A program made the position numbers and the translations under genes. 17,441 nt of DNA from Bryobacterales bacterium (GTDB taxonomy: Bacteria > Acidobacteriota > Terriglobia > Bryobacterales > Bryobacteraceae), in assembly GCA_030838885.1 (NCBI GenBank), contig JAUZEU010000494.1:1-17441 (forward strand). The letters are read 5' to 3'. This document shows positions 1-6,877 of the stretch, piece by piece (the first letter of the stretch is position 1; each line of letters begins with the position of its first letter). The notes below the pieces were generated by a model, which did no database searches, was not told the origin of the DNA, and worked only from the letters and a program-made list of their open reading frames with translations.

Positions 1-218
1 GTCAGTTCCTGCATGCCCTTGCGCATCATGCTGCGAACGGGTTCGGCCTGATAAGCGTTGGAAACAATGCTGGCCGGACTCTCGACAGCGATCACGCGGC
101 CTGGAAACGGGCCGGGCATGCCGGGCGTCGTAGTTGCCGCACGGGATTGAGATTGCAGAAACGCGGCGGTGGCTGTGGCGAGGGAGTTAGAGAGGAACTG
201 GCGTCGGAGAATCCTCAT
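1..218 (-). CDS. Tat-exported DUF362-like protein, N-terminal part (cut by window edge)
   Basis: The first 72 codons of a minus-strand gene that runs off the left edge of the window. The product begins MRILRRQFLSNSLATATAAF, a twin-arginine-type export signal (RRQFL followed by a weakly hydrophobic Ala/Thr stretch). The segment GPFPGRVIAVESPAS and the later EPVRSMMRKGMQEL resemble, from memory, the start of secreted DUF362 (iron-sulfur-cluster-associated, function uncertain) proteins common in Acidobacteria. The start ATG (218-216) overlaps the rsmG stop as ATGA, so the gene is probably co-transcribed and translationally coupled with rsmG. Family assignment rests on a short N-terminus only; the export signal and the overlap are seen directly. 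Confidence 0.6.
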   Translation of the reverse strand, partial: MRILRRQFLSNSLATATAAFLQSQSRAATTTPGMPGPFPGRVIAVESPASIVSNAYQAEPVRSMMRKGMQEL

Positions 219-856
219 GCCCCACAGTCTATCGCCACAATCGTCCGCGAGCCAAGCGAGTCCGGCAACTCATACCGAAGTACCACCCTTGCGCTCATCC
301 GGAACTTCTGGAGTTCTTTGTCAGCGGAAGCGATCTCCTGATCCACATCCGGCCCCTTATAGAGCAGCGCCTTGCTACCCTTTTTCAGCGCCGGACCGAG
401 CAGATCCAGCGCCTTCGGAATCGGAGCCAGCGCACGCGCGGTCACGATATCCATCACTCCGCTGCGAGCCAGTTCTTCCGCCCGGGTTGCTGAGATGGTT
501 ACGTTGGAAAGTTGCAGTTTCGCGAGCGCAGACTCCACGAACCGCGCCTTTTTCTGAATCGACTCCGCGAGCGTGAAACGCACCTCCGGCAGCACCAGAG
601 CGAGCGGGATTCCTGGGAACCCCGCGCCTGTTCCGGCATCCAGCACATGTTCAGCACCGGCGAACAAACGCCACGGAATCACAGAATCCAGAACGTGCTT
701 GATAGCGGCTTCCCGCGGCGAGGTAATGCGGGTTAGATTGAGGTACTGATTCACCTCGACAATCAATTCCAGATGCTCGGCAGCTTTGTGAACCACCGTC
801 TCACGGTGGGGCAAATCCGCAGGTAGCACCAGGTTCAGCTCTTCAATAAATTCCAC
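215..856 (-). CDS. rsmG: 16S rRNA (guanine527-N7)-methyltransferase RsmG (GidB)
   Basis: SAM-dependent methyltransferase that makes m7G527 in 16S rRNA in the cytoplasm. At 213 residues it is the usual family length (E. coli about 207). Visible family motifs are NLTRIT (40-45), KHVLDS (53-58), the SAM-binding glycine loop LDAGTGAGFPGIPLA (72-86), RAEE (125-128) and TARALAP (139-145). The start codon is GTG at 856-854; an in-frame TGA lies only two codons upstream, so the start cannot lie further out. No clear Shine-Dalgarno is seen. The gene is divergent from the RNase III-like gene with only 8 bases between the two starts, so any promoter for either must lie inside the other coding region. 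Its stop overlaps the start of the DUF362-like gene by 4 nt. In many bacteria rsmG sits beside mnmG or parAB, which is not the case here. Confidence 0.95.
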   Translation of the reverse strand: MEFIEELNLVLPADLPHRETVVHKAAEHLELIVEVNQYLNLTRITSPREAAIKHVLDSVIPWRLFAGAEHVLDAGTGAGFPGIPLALVLPEVRFTLAESIQKKARFVESALAKLQLSNVTISATRAEELARSGVMDIVTARALAPIPKALDLLGPALKKGSKALLYKGPDVDQEIASADKELQKFRMSARVVLRYELPDSLGSRTIVAIDCGA

Positions 857-864
857 TGAGTTTC

Positions 865-1203
865 ATGATGTCACTCGTGCCAACATCAAAGCTGATGAAC
901 TCTTCTGAGAGGCGGCAAAAGATCCTGGAAGAGGCTTGGGTGGGGGATGCGGTGCTGAGTCTGTATGCCCGCCGCAGAATTCTGCGCGAAACCGGCGAGG
1001 TGGATGCGGCGAGATTCGAACGCATGACGTCGAATCATTTTCTGGCAACAAAAGGAGAGCCGTCCGAAGTCGAAGCCGAGATCGGACGGCTCTATTTAAA
1101 TGAAGGTTTGGAACCCGCCTTCTCCTGGATCGAGCAGCACTTGATGCCACTGTTCGAACGTCAGGAAGAAAAGCGTATGCGGGGATTTACTCCCCGCCGT
1201 TAA
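865..1203 (+). CDS. Short RNase III-fold protein, Mini-RNase III-like
   Basis: Predicted double-stranded-RNA endonuclease domain without a dsRNA-binding domain. Residues 24-35 (AWVGDAVLSLYA) match the RNase III signature around the catalytic Asp (D28). As in Mini-RNase III, Ala replaces the Glu found four residues before this Asp in full-length RNase III. Residues 69-82 (VEAEIGRLYLNEGL) match the second catalytic block, with E70 in the place of the essential Glu. Mini-III in Bacillus trims 23S rRNA precursor ends, and a similar role is possible. The distance between the two blocks (about 40 residues) is clearly shorter than in typical family members, so the protein (112 residues) is unusually compact. 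Starts at 865, 868 or 895 are all possible and none has a good Shine-Dalgarno. It diverges from rsmG and ends 3 bases before the converging helicase stop. A perfect 12-bp hairpin lies inside the gene. Confidence 0.8.
   Translation: MMSLVPTSKLMNSSERRQKILEEAWVGDAVLSLYARRRILRETGEVDAARFERMTSNHFLATKGEPSEVEAEIGRLYLNEGLEPAFSWIEQHLMPLFERQEEKRMRGFTPRR
1056..1093 (+). other. Perfect 12-bp inverted repeat inside the RNase III-like gene
   Basis: AGAGCCGTCCGA (1056-1067) and its exact complement TCGGACGGCTCT (1082-1093) flank a 14-nt loop. The stem is GC-rich and should form a stable hairpin in the mRNA. It lies within the codons that carry the second active-site block. No T-tract follows (ATTTAAATG), so it is not an intrinsic terminator. 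Because the encoded protein is a predicted double-stranded-RNA nuclease, a role as a self-cleavage or processing site is conceivable but unproven. Confidence 0.6.
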
Positions 1204-1206
1204 TTG

Positions 1207-2475
1207 TTAGCGGCCCGTGCCGAACCGGCGCTTTTTCGGCCGGAACGAAGCGGTGGTGCTGCCTTTGAAACTCTTGGAGAAACCGTCGCTATTGGAGTAT
1301 CCGCCGCCGTGTTTCGGCATTTCGATGACAGGAGCCACGTTGCGGGCTTCACGCTCGATACCCGCCGGAAGTTCCTTTTTGATGAGCTTTAGCTTCAGTG
1401 AGCGTTCGATATTACGGATATCGCCGCGTTCCGCGCTGGTCGCAAAGGTTGTCGCGACGCCTTCGGCGCCGGCGCGACCTGTACGGCCTACACGATGGAT
1501 GAAATCGTCAGGAGCCTGCGGCAGATCATAGTTGACCACATGCGCGATGCCATCCACATGGATGCCGCGAGCGGCCACGTCCGTCGCAACCAGGACGCGA
1601 TAGAAGCCTTCCTGGAAGCCCTTCAGCGCCATATTGCGCTGATTTTGTGAGCGGTCGCCGTGGATGGCAGTGGCTTTGAAGCCGGCAGCGGAAACTTTCT
1701 TCGCCAGCCGCTCCGCCCCATGCTTGGTCCGGGCGAAAACAAGGAACGAACCTTCTTCCGCTTCGAGCAGGCCTCTCAGCAGCCCGAGCTTACGGTCGGT
1801 ATCGACCTCGTAGAGAACCATTTCGATCTTGTCCGCGGGCCGGGTGGTGGACCCTACGGTGATACGAACCGGTTCCTTCATGTACTTACTGATGAGCCGT
1901 TCCGCGGTGCTTTCAAAGGTAGCGGAAAAGAACATCGTCTGGCGAACCGGCGCGGTTTTGCGCAGAATCGCTTCAACGGCAGGCTGAAAGCCCATGTCGA
2001 GCATGCGGTCGGCCTCATCGAGGACAACAATGCTCACGGTTTCGAGAGAAACCAGTCTGCGGTCGAGGAAATCGTTGAGCCGGCCCGGCGTCGCAATCAG
2101 AACCTGCGCGCCCTTCCGGATCGTTTGTAACTGCTTTGCTTCGCTCATGCCGCCAACGACGACGGCAGAACGCATACCTGTTCCAACTGCGACGCGCGCA
2201 AAAGCTTCGTCAATTTGAATGGCGAGCTCACGAGTAGGGCTGAGGATCAGCGCCTGGGGCTTGGAGCTCAGCGGCTTTCGGCCCAGCAGTTCGAGAATAG
2301 GGAGAACAAATGCCAAAGTCTTGCCTGTGCCGGTTTGCGCTGTGGCAACCAGATCGTGGCCGAGCATGGCGGGGGGAATCGCCTGCTCCTGGACGGGAGT
2401 GGGCGTTTTGAAAGACTGCCGCGCAAGGTTGTTGCGCAGGACAGGTGATGTAACTAAATCAGAAAAAGTGTTCAT
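1207..2475 (-). CDS. DEAD-box ATP-dependent RNA helicase, RhlE-like
   Basis: Cytoplasmic RNA helicase of 422 residues that remodels RNA duplexes, probably in ribosome assembly or RNA decay. All family motifs are visible in order: Q motif with F22 and TPVQEQAIP, Walker A AQTGTGKT (46-53), PTREL (80-84), TPGR (129-132), DEAD (153-156), SAT (184-186), ARGIHVDG (302-309) and HRVGRTGR (327-334). The basic tail, ending KKRRFGTGR, resembles the RNA-binding tails of RhlE-type enzymes. The start ATG (2475-2473) has no visible Shine-Dalgarno; the leader is A/T-rich with a run of A residues just upstream. The gene converges on the RNase III-like gene, with stops 3 bases apart and no terminator between. 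The exact subfamily (RhlE, CsdA or SrmB) is less certain than the DEAD-box assignment. Confidence 0.95.
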   Translation of the reverse strand: MNTFSDLVTSPVLRNNLARQSFKTPTPVQEQAIPPAMLGHDLVATAQTGTGKTLAFVLPILELLGRKPLSSKPQALILSPTRELAIQIDEAFARVAVGTGMRSAVVVGGMSEAKQLQTIRKGAQVLIATPGRLNDFLDRRLVSLETVSIVVLDEADRMLDMGFQPAVEAILRKTAPVRQTMFFSATFESTAERLISKYMKEPVRITVGSTTRPADKIEMVLYEVDTDRKLGLLRGLLEAEEGSFLVFARTKHGAERLAKKVSAAGFKATAIHGDRSQNQRNMALKGFQEGFYRVLVATDVAARGIHVDGIAHVVNYDLPQAPDDFIHRVGRTGRAGAEGVATTFATSAERGDIRNIERSLKLKLIKKELPAGIEREARNVAPVIEMPKHGGGYSNSDGFSKSFKGSTTASFRPKKRRFGTGR

Positions 2476-2562
2476 TCAGGATTGTTTTTTAAAGAAAGGA
2501 AATCAGCGAGGGCCGACAGCTTACGAGGCAGGCATTGGCGGATCTACTTCACGTACTTCTAC

Positions 2563-2591
2563 AGTATAGCGCGTTTGTGGCTTTAAAATAC
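2563..2591 (-). promoter_or_regulatory. Possible promoter for the DEAD-box helicase
   Basis: Read on the minus strand, TATACT (2568-2563) is a good -10-like hexamer. The hexamer 17 bases upstream, GTATTT (2591-2586), is a poor -35. If used, the helicase mRNA would carry a leader of roughly 80 nt. The other gene reading out of this 123-bp intergenic region (plus, 2599) has no better candidate. This is pattern matching only. Confidence 0.25.
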
Positions 2592-2598
2592 GAATGAC

Positions 2599-3906
2599 AT
2601 GCGAACCGCCCTCGCTACCGTTACTATCACCTTGCTCCTGTGCACGGCTGCGCGCACGGCGGATTCCCCCGCCCAGGTGCTTTTCAATCGTCTTCGTGAG
2701 AACGTCCGGGGTGCTCTGGAACGCGTGCCGCGCTACACCTGCGTTCAGACAATTACGCGCACCCGGCATCATCCGCAATATGGTTCGCGTCCGAATAGTT
2801 GCGCCGCTCTCATTGCAAACCGCGCCCGGTTGTCATCGGCGGGGCTACTCGTCTGGCATGACCGGCTTCGGCTGGATGTCGCCGTGGGTAACAAGGCTGA
2901 GATGTTCTCCTGGGCAGGTGCCAGGCAGTTCGAAACCACCAGCCTGGGCGATCTCGCGCTCAGCGGATCCACCGGCTCCGGCAGCTTCAGTTCCTTTCTC
3001 TCCAGCGTCTTCGGACCTGACGCGCAGGATTTCCGCTACGCCGGCGAACAGGATACTTCGCTGGGGCGTCTCGCGGCTTACACATACGCCGTTCCCTTCG
3101 CAAAAAGCCACTACAGCTACAGCACGCACGGTGGGCCGGGCCAGATTATTCCGTTCAGCGGATCTTTCTATGCCGTGCCGGTTACGGCTGAACTGAAGCG
3201 CCTGGTAGTGGAAGCGACACAGTTTCCTTCGGGCGAGATCTGCCGCGTTGTCGACACGATGGACTACCACAAGGTAAAGATTGGGTCCGGCGATTTTCTG
3301 CTGCCGGAAGTCTCCCGCATGGAGGTCCTCTACCGAAGCAGCGAAGAAGATCTGAATGAAACCCGCTACTCGGGCTGTCATGAATTCACCGGCGAATCCA
3401 CCATCCGTTTCGACGATCCGGATGAGCCTGGTTCTGCGGCGAATGTCACAAAGGCGGCGCTGAAAGCTCTGCCGCCGAAGACGCGCATTCGGGTGAAGAT
3501 CGATCCGTCTCTCAATAGCGAGACGGCCGCGGCCGGTGACCCAATTACCGGCCTTGTGGAGCGCGAGGTGAAGGAGAAGAGTCAGGTAATTGTGAGAACC
3601 ACCGATCATTTGCATGGCCGGGTGCTGCGGCTCGAACAGCATATGACGCCCGTGCCGGTGTGGATCGTGGCGATTCGCTTCGATTCGATTGAGCGTGATG
3701 GCGTGGAGCAACCCGTTTCGTTGAAGCCCTTGGACGATGGCGACCGGACTCAGTTGCAGGTCCGTTCATTCGGCCGGGGAAGGTCGTCAAGGACGCCCGT
3801 TCTGGATGTTCCCGAACGCCCGTCCGGCGCCGGTGTATTCGTCTTCAGTGAAGCGGGCCGCCTGCTGCTTGATCAGAAGTTCCACTCGGAGTGGGAAACC
3901 AGGTAA
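2599..3906 (+). CDS. Secreted protein of unknown function
   Basis: A 435-residue exported protein with no function I can assign. Residues 1-21 form a signal peptide (basic start, hydrophobic TVTITLLLC core, cleavage near ARTA-DS). The mature part begins with a helix-like segment and then VPRYTCVQTITR (43-54). A 'xYxCxxTxxR' segment shortly after the signal peptide recurs, from memory, in several Acidobacteria secreted proteins. The mature chain contains a few Cys (C48, C68, and two more in EICRVVD and SGCHEF) that could form disulfides outside the cytoplasm. There is no transmembrane helix beyond the signal and no recognisable catalytic motif. The C-terminal third has beta-rich, domain-like segments such as LPPKTRIRVKIDPSL and ITGLVEREVKEK. 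The start ATG lacks a Shine-Dalgarno. The gene converges on the rluB-like gene, with 8 bases between the stops. Confidence 0.8.
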   Translation: MRTALATVTITLLLCTAARTADSPAQVLFNRLRENVRGALERVPRYTCVQTITRTRHHPQYGSRPNSCAALIANRARLSSAGLLVWHDRLRLDVAVGNKAEMFSWAGARQFETTSLGDLALSGSTGSGSFSSFLSSVFGPDAQDFRYAGEQDTSLGRLAAYTYAVPFAKSHYSYSTHGGPGQIIPFSGSFYAVPVTAELKRLVVEATQFPSGEICRVVDTMDYHKVKIGSGDFLLPEVSRMEVLYRSSEEDLNETRYSGCHEFTGESTIRFDDPDEPGSAANVTKAALKALPPKTRIRVKIDPSLNSETAAAGDPITGLVEREVKEKSQVIVRTTDHLHGRVLRLEQHMTPVPVWIVAIRFDSIERDGVEQPVSLKPLDDGDRTQLQVRSFGRGRSSRTPVLDVPERPSGAGVFVFSEAGRLLLDQKFHSEWETR

Positions 3907-3914
3907 GAAGCGGG

Positions 3915-4622
3915 TTAGTTTCTGCCACGGAGCGCTTGTACTTCCGCCGGTCTCAGCTCGCGCCACTTCCCAACCGCGAGATCGCCAATGGTCAACGTGC
4001 CAATCCGCGTTCGCACCAACTCGACAACGTTGCTGCCGACCGCCTCGATCATCCGCCGTACCTGCCGGTTCCGGCCTTCCGAAATGCTGATCTCGATTTG
4101 AGATTCCCCGATTCGCCGCACAACAGCCGGGCGCGTGGGCCCGTCGTTCAATTCCACCCCGCGCCCCAACTGATCGAGAGCCGCATCGGAAAGCGGGTCC
4201 GCCGCCGCCACCTGATACGTTTTCGAAATCTTATGATCGGGATTCGTCAGCCGCTCCGCCAGTTGCGTGTCATTGGTCAACAGCAGCAACCCGCTCGTAT
4301 CAAGGTCCAGACGACCCACGGGCGATACGAACGTGCCCGCATTCGTAATCAGGTCGTAAACAGTGGGGCGGCCTGCCGGGTCTTTGAAAGTGGTAATGTA
4401 TCCAGCCGGCTTGTGCAGCAGGATATAGACCCGCGCTTTTTCCTGCAGCGGCTTATCGTCGAACAACACGCGGTCGCGATCGAAATCGATCCAGTGATCG
4501 GGATTCTCGATCACCTTCCCGTTGACCTTCACGCGCCCGGCGTGAATCCAGCTGCGCGCCTGGGTTCGGGATCCCAGCCCTGCCTTGGAGATCACCCTCT
4601 CCAGCGTTTTCTGGACGGGCAT
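3915..4622 (-). CDS. rluB: rRNA pseudouridine synthase, RsuA/RluB/RluE family
   Basis: Cytoplasmic enzyme converting a specific uridine in rRNA to pseudouridine. An N-terminal S4 RNA-binding domain (about residues 6-55, with GSRTQARSWIHAGRVKVNG) precedes the catalytic domain. The family motif GRLDLDTSGLLLLTND (103-118) contains the catalytic Asp (D106). KPAGYITT (71-78) and EGRNRQVRRM complete the family pattern. At 235 residues, with one S4 domain, it fits the RsuA/RluB/RluE group. RluB (23S rRNA) is the most likely subgroup, but the target base cannot be read from sequence alone. The start ATG shares one base with the stop of the upstream propeller gene (TAATG), indicating translational coupling. 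It is odd that a housekeeping rRNA enzyme is the last gene of an operon whose first two genes encode exported proteins. Confidence 0.92.
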   Translation of the reverse strand: MPVQKTLERVISKAGLGSRTQARSWIHAGRVKVNGKVIENPDHWIDFDRDRVLFDDKPLQEKARVYILLHKPAGYITTFKDPAGRPTVYDLITNAGTFVSPVGRLDLDTSGLLLLTNDTQLAERLTNPDHKISKTYQVAAADPLSDAALDQLGRGVELNDGPTRPAVVRRIGESQIEISISEGRNRQVRRMIEAVGSNVVELVRTRIGTLTIGDLAVGKWRELRPAEVQALRGRN

Positions 4623-6877
4623 TACCGAAGGATGACCCTGGCGAGAGCCGTATTATTTCCGCTGTCGGACACACGGATCACCAGCAGGTGCTCACCGGCC
4701 GGAACCGCATCGAGATGAAGACGGAACTGCTCCGTCTCCGAATCGAGAACGCCGTCCACCGGGGCCAGGGGCGTCCATGAACCCGCGTCCAGAGACCACT
4801 CCGCCCGTCGCAGCGTGGAAACGTCGTCGTGCGCCTCAAACACAACATCCGCGGCCGCGGCGGTGCGTGTGGACGATTGAATCCGGATTGCCGGCGGCGT
4901 GTTGTCGATCAGCACCGGCGAACTCACCAGATCCGCTTCCTTCGCGCCTGTAGGATTTGCTTCCCTGTCGGAGCCGGTGACCCGAAACAGATATCGCCCG
5001 TCGCCCAGGGCGTCGCTGTCCAGGGTGAACGTGTTTTCATGCAGACCGCGCCGCAGCACCTTCCATTCGCGCTCGCCGTCACCGCGAAACTCAAGCTGAT
5101 ACACCAGCTTGTCGCCATCCGGATCATCCGCCTGCCAGGAGATTAGCAGCTGCTGCCCCATCGCGCGGGAGAGCGTCTGTGTAGGTGTCCCCGTCGAAGC
5201 CACAGGCGCCGGGTCGCCCGTATCCGTGACTGTAATGCTGTAGGGAGCCGTTGCAGCACTGGCAGTGTTGTTGGGAACGGACGGAGTCTTGCCCGCCCCT
5301 GCGGCTGCCGAGGGCTGCGTCAGCACCGTGATCGACCGGACCACAGGCGGATTGTTTTGCGGCAGATAAGCGGCACTCACGTTCCCAATGGTCGCAGTCG
5401 CGCCGGAAAGCTCCGTCCGGAACTGCAGATACCTGGCGTTGGGGCTGGCAATCTGCACACCGGCAGCGTTCGGCATAGCCGCCGACCAGTCGCTCCAGGT
5501 GTTATCCGGCCTCATGCTGTTGCCCGACCGCGTTTGCATCGAAGCAGATCCCGCGCCCTGCCAGCGCAGTTTTCCCCACCGCGCGGTTCCGCCCGCGTCG
5601 AACACAGGCGATTCATAGGAACCCTGTCCACCAGTCGCACCCATCCGGTAAATCTTCCCCAGGTTGGCCGTGGCCGCCAGCATCGCACCCTTCCACTGCA
5701 GCAGGCGGATGGCTTCGACTTCATTCGTCTGTGCAACTAACGTCAGCTTGCGATCGCCCGAGAGGCGGTACACGCGGCCGTTTTGATCGGTGCCGAAGTA
5801 CAGCTGTCCATCAGCGGAGGGCAAGACATCAAAGACGTTTTCCTCTTTCGAACTCCAGAGAGTATCCACCGTGTTGTCTGCGTTGATCCGGTAAACAGCG
5901 CTCTTTTCCACGCTGCTTGTGTCAACCGTTGTAGCGGAAGCTGTGGTGGTCGCCGGGGTGGCCGCGGCAGGCGCGGGAGGTGGCGTTTTCGCCGGCTCCG
6001 GCGGATTAGGTTTGAGATCGCCACTGGCGTCCGCCGTCACCGTGACGCTGGTCACGGTCGGAGTGTTGTCCTGCTGACCGGCGTTCTGCCCTGCCTGCTG
6101 CGCTGCCTGCACTTTCTTCGCGAGCGCGCCACCCAACCCGACCGCATAAATACTGCCGTCGGTATTTGGAGCGATCGCGCGAATCTCCGGCAGGCTGGAG
6201 TCATACAGCGCGAAGGCTTTGTTCTTCGCGGTGATGCGATACAGAATGCCGTTGGGTTCCGTGCCTGCCAGAAGCCGGCCTTCCTTATCAAGCAGCAGGC
6301 TGGTCACGTTGCCCTGACCGGTGGCGTAATACTCTTCGCCCTGCCCCGCCCCGGTGATCCGGAAGACTCGTCCGCCGTCTCCGGTGCCTGCGTAAAGCGT
6401 GCCGTCCTGTGCCAGCGCCAGAGCCCAGATGTACTTGCACTTAGGGTCGAAGTATTCCGTCGCCTGCCCGTTCTGGATCCGATAGATCTTGCCATCGGGC
6501 GAACTGGCCGCATACACCACACCGTGCGAATCCACCGCCAGGGCAAACACCTCGGGACGGTCCGCCGCCCAAAGCTGGTGCGCCACTCCATTCGCGTCGA
6601 TGCGGAAAACCCTTCCCCGATGTCCGGTAGCAGCGTAGAGAGCACCATCCGGACCCGGCGCCACGGCCCAGATCACCGGCTGGCCGGAGTTAAAAAATGT
6701 ATCCAGTTTTGGCGCGACGGAAAGCAACCCGTCGCGGCCCAGCGAAACGCCCTCGAACTTCCCCTTCAGGAAATCGGTGAAGGTCGACATTTCCCAGACC
6801 GACGAGGTGGAAGCCCTCGCAAGGTGCAGGCCGGCCGAAAGTATCAGCAAGGCGCCGAACGGCCAGACGCGCTTCAC
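4622..6877 (-). CDS. Exported seven-bladed beta-propeller protein with jelly-roll and Ig-like domains
   Basis: Predicted signal peptide at residues 1-23, then a beta-propeller made of seven repeats of the form 'YAxTxxxGxVYRI'. The repeats are at about 81-93, 121-134, 161-174, 202-215, 243-331, 359-372 and 399-412. Blade five is split by a low-complexity Pro/Ala/Thr/Gln-rich insertion (about residues 255-325). A jelly-roll-like segment follows (about 418-515, with YESPVFDAGG and NARYLQFRTELSG), then a second Pro/Ala/Thr linker. Next come a fibronectin/Ig-like domain (about 575-655) and a final Ig-like domain beginning DNTPPAI. No enzyme active site was recognised; a binding or scaffolding role in the periplasm or on the surface is inferred. 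The start is GTG, overlapping the upstream S55 stop as GTGA. The 751-residue length and domain mix suggest a large extracytoplasmic protein. Confidence 0.85.
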   Translation of the reverse strand: MKRVWPFGALLILSAGLHLARASTSSVWEMSTFTDFLKGKFEGVSLGRDGLLSVAPKLDTFFNSGQPVIWAVAPGPDGALYAATGHRGRVFRIDANGVAHQLWAADRPEVFALAVDSHGVVYAASSPDGKIYRIQNGQATEYFDPKCKYIWALALAQDGTLYAGTGDGGRVFRITGAGQGEEYYATGQGNVTSLLLDKEGRLLAGTEPNGILYRITAKNKAFALYDSSLPEIRAIAPNTDGSIYAVGLGGALAKKVQAAQQAGQNAGQQDNTPTVTSVTVTADASGDLKPNPPEPAKTPPPAPAAATPATTTASATTVDTSSVEKSAVYRINADNTVDTLWSSKEENVFDVLPSADGQLYFGTDQNGRVYRLSGDRKLTLVAQTNEVEAIRLLQWKGAMLAATANLGKIYRMGATGGQGSYESPVFDAGGTARWGKLRWQGAGSASMQTRSGNSMRPDNTWSDWSAAMPNAAGVQIASPNARYLQFRTELSGATATIGNVSAAYLPQNNPPVVRSITVLTQPSAAAGAGKTPSVPNNTASAATAPYSITVTDTGDPAPVASTGTPTQTLSRAMGQQLLISWQADDPDGDKLVYQLEFRGDGEREWKVLRRGLHENTFTLDSDALGDGRYLFRVTGSDREANPTGAKEADLVSSPVLIDNTPPAIRIQSSTRTAAAADVVFEAHDDVSTLRRAEWSLDAGSWTPLAPVDGVLDSETEQFRLHLDAVPAGEHLLVIRVSDSGNNTALARVILR

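Noticed and set aside
2845..3711. A 288-codon minus-strand open frame antisense to the secreted protein gene
   Set aside because: It is Arg/His-rich with no family features, while the plus-strand frame has a signal peptide and continuous sense composition.
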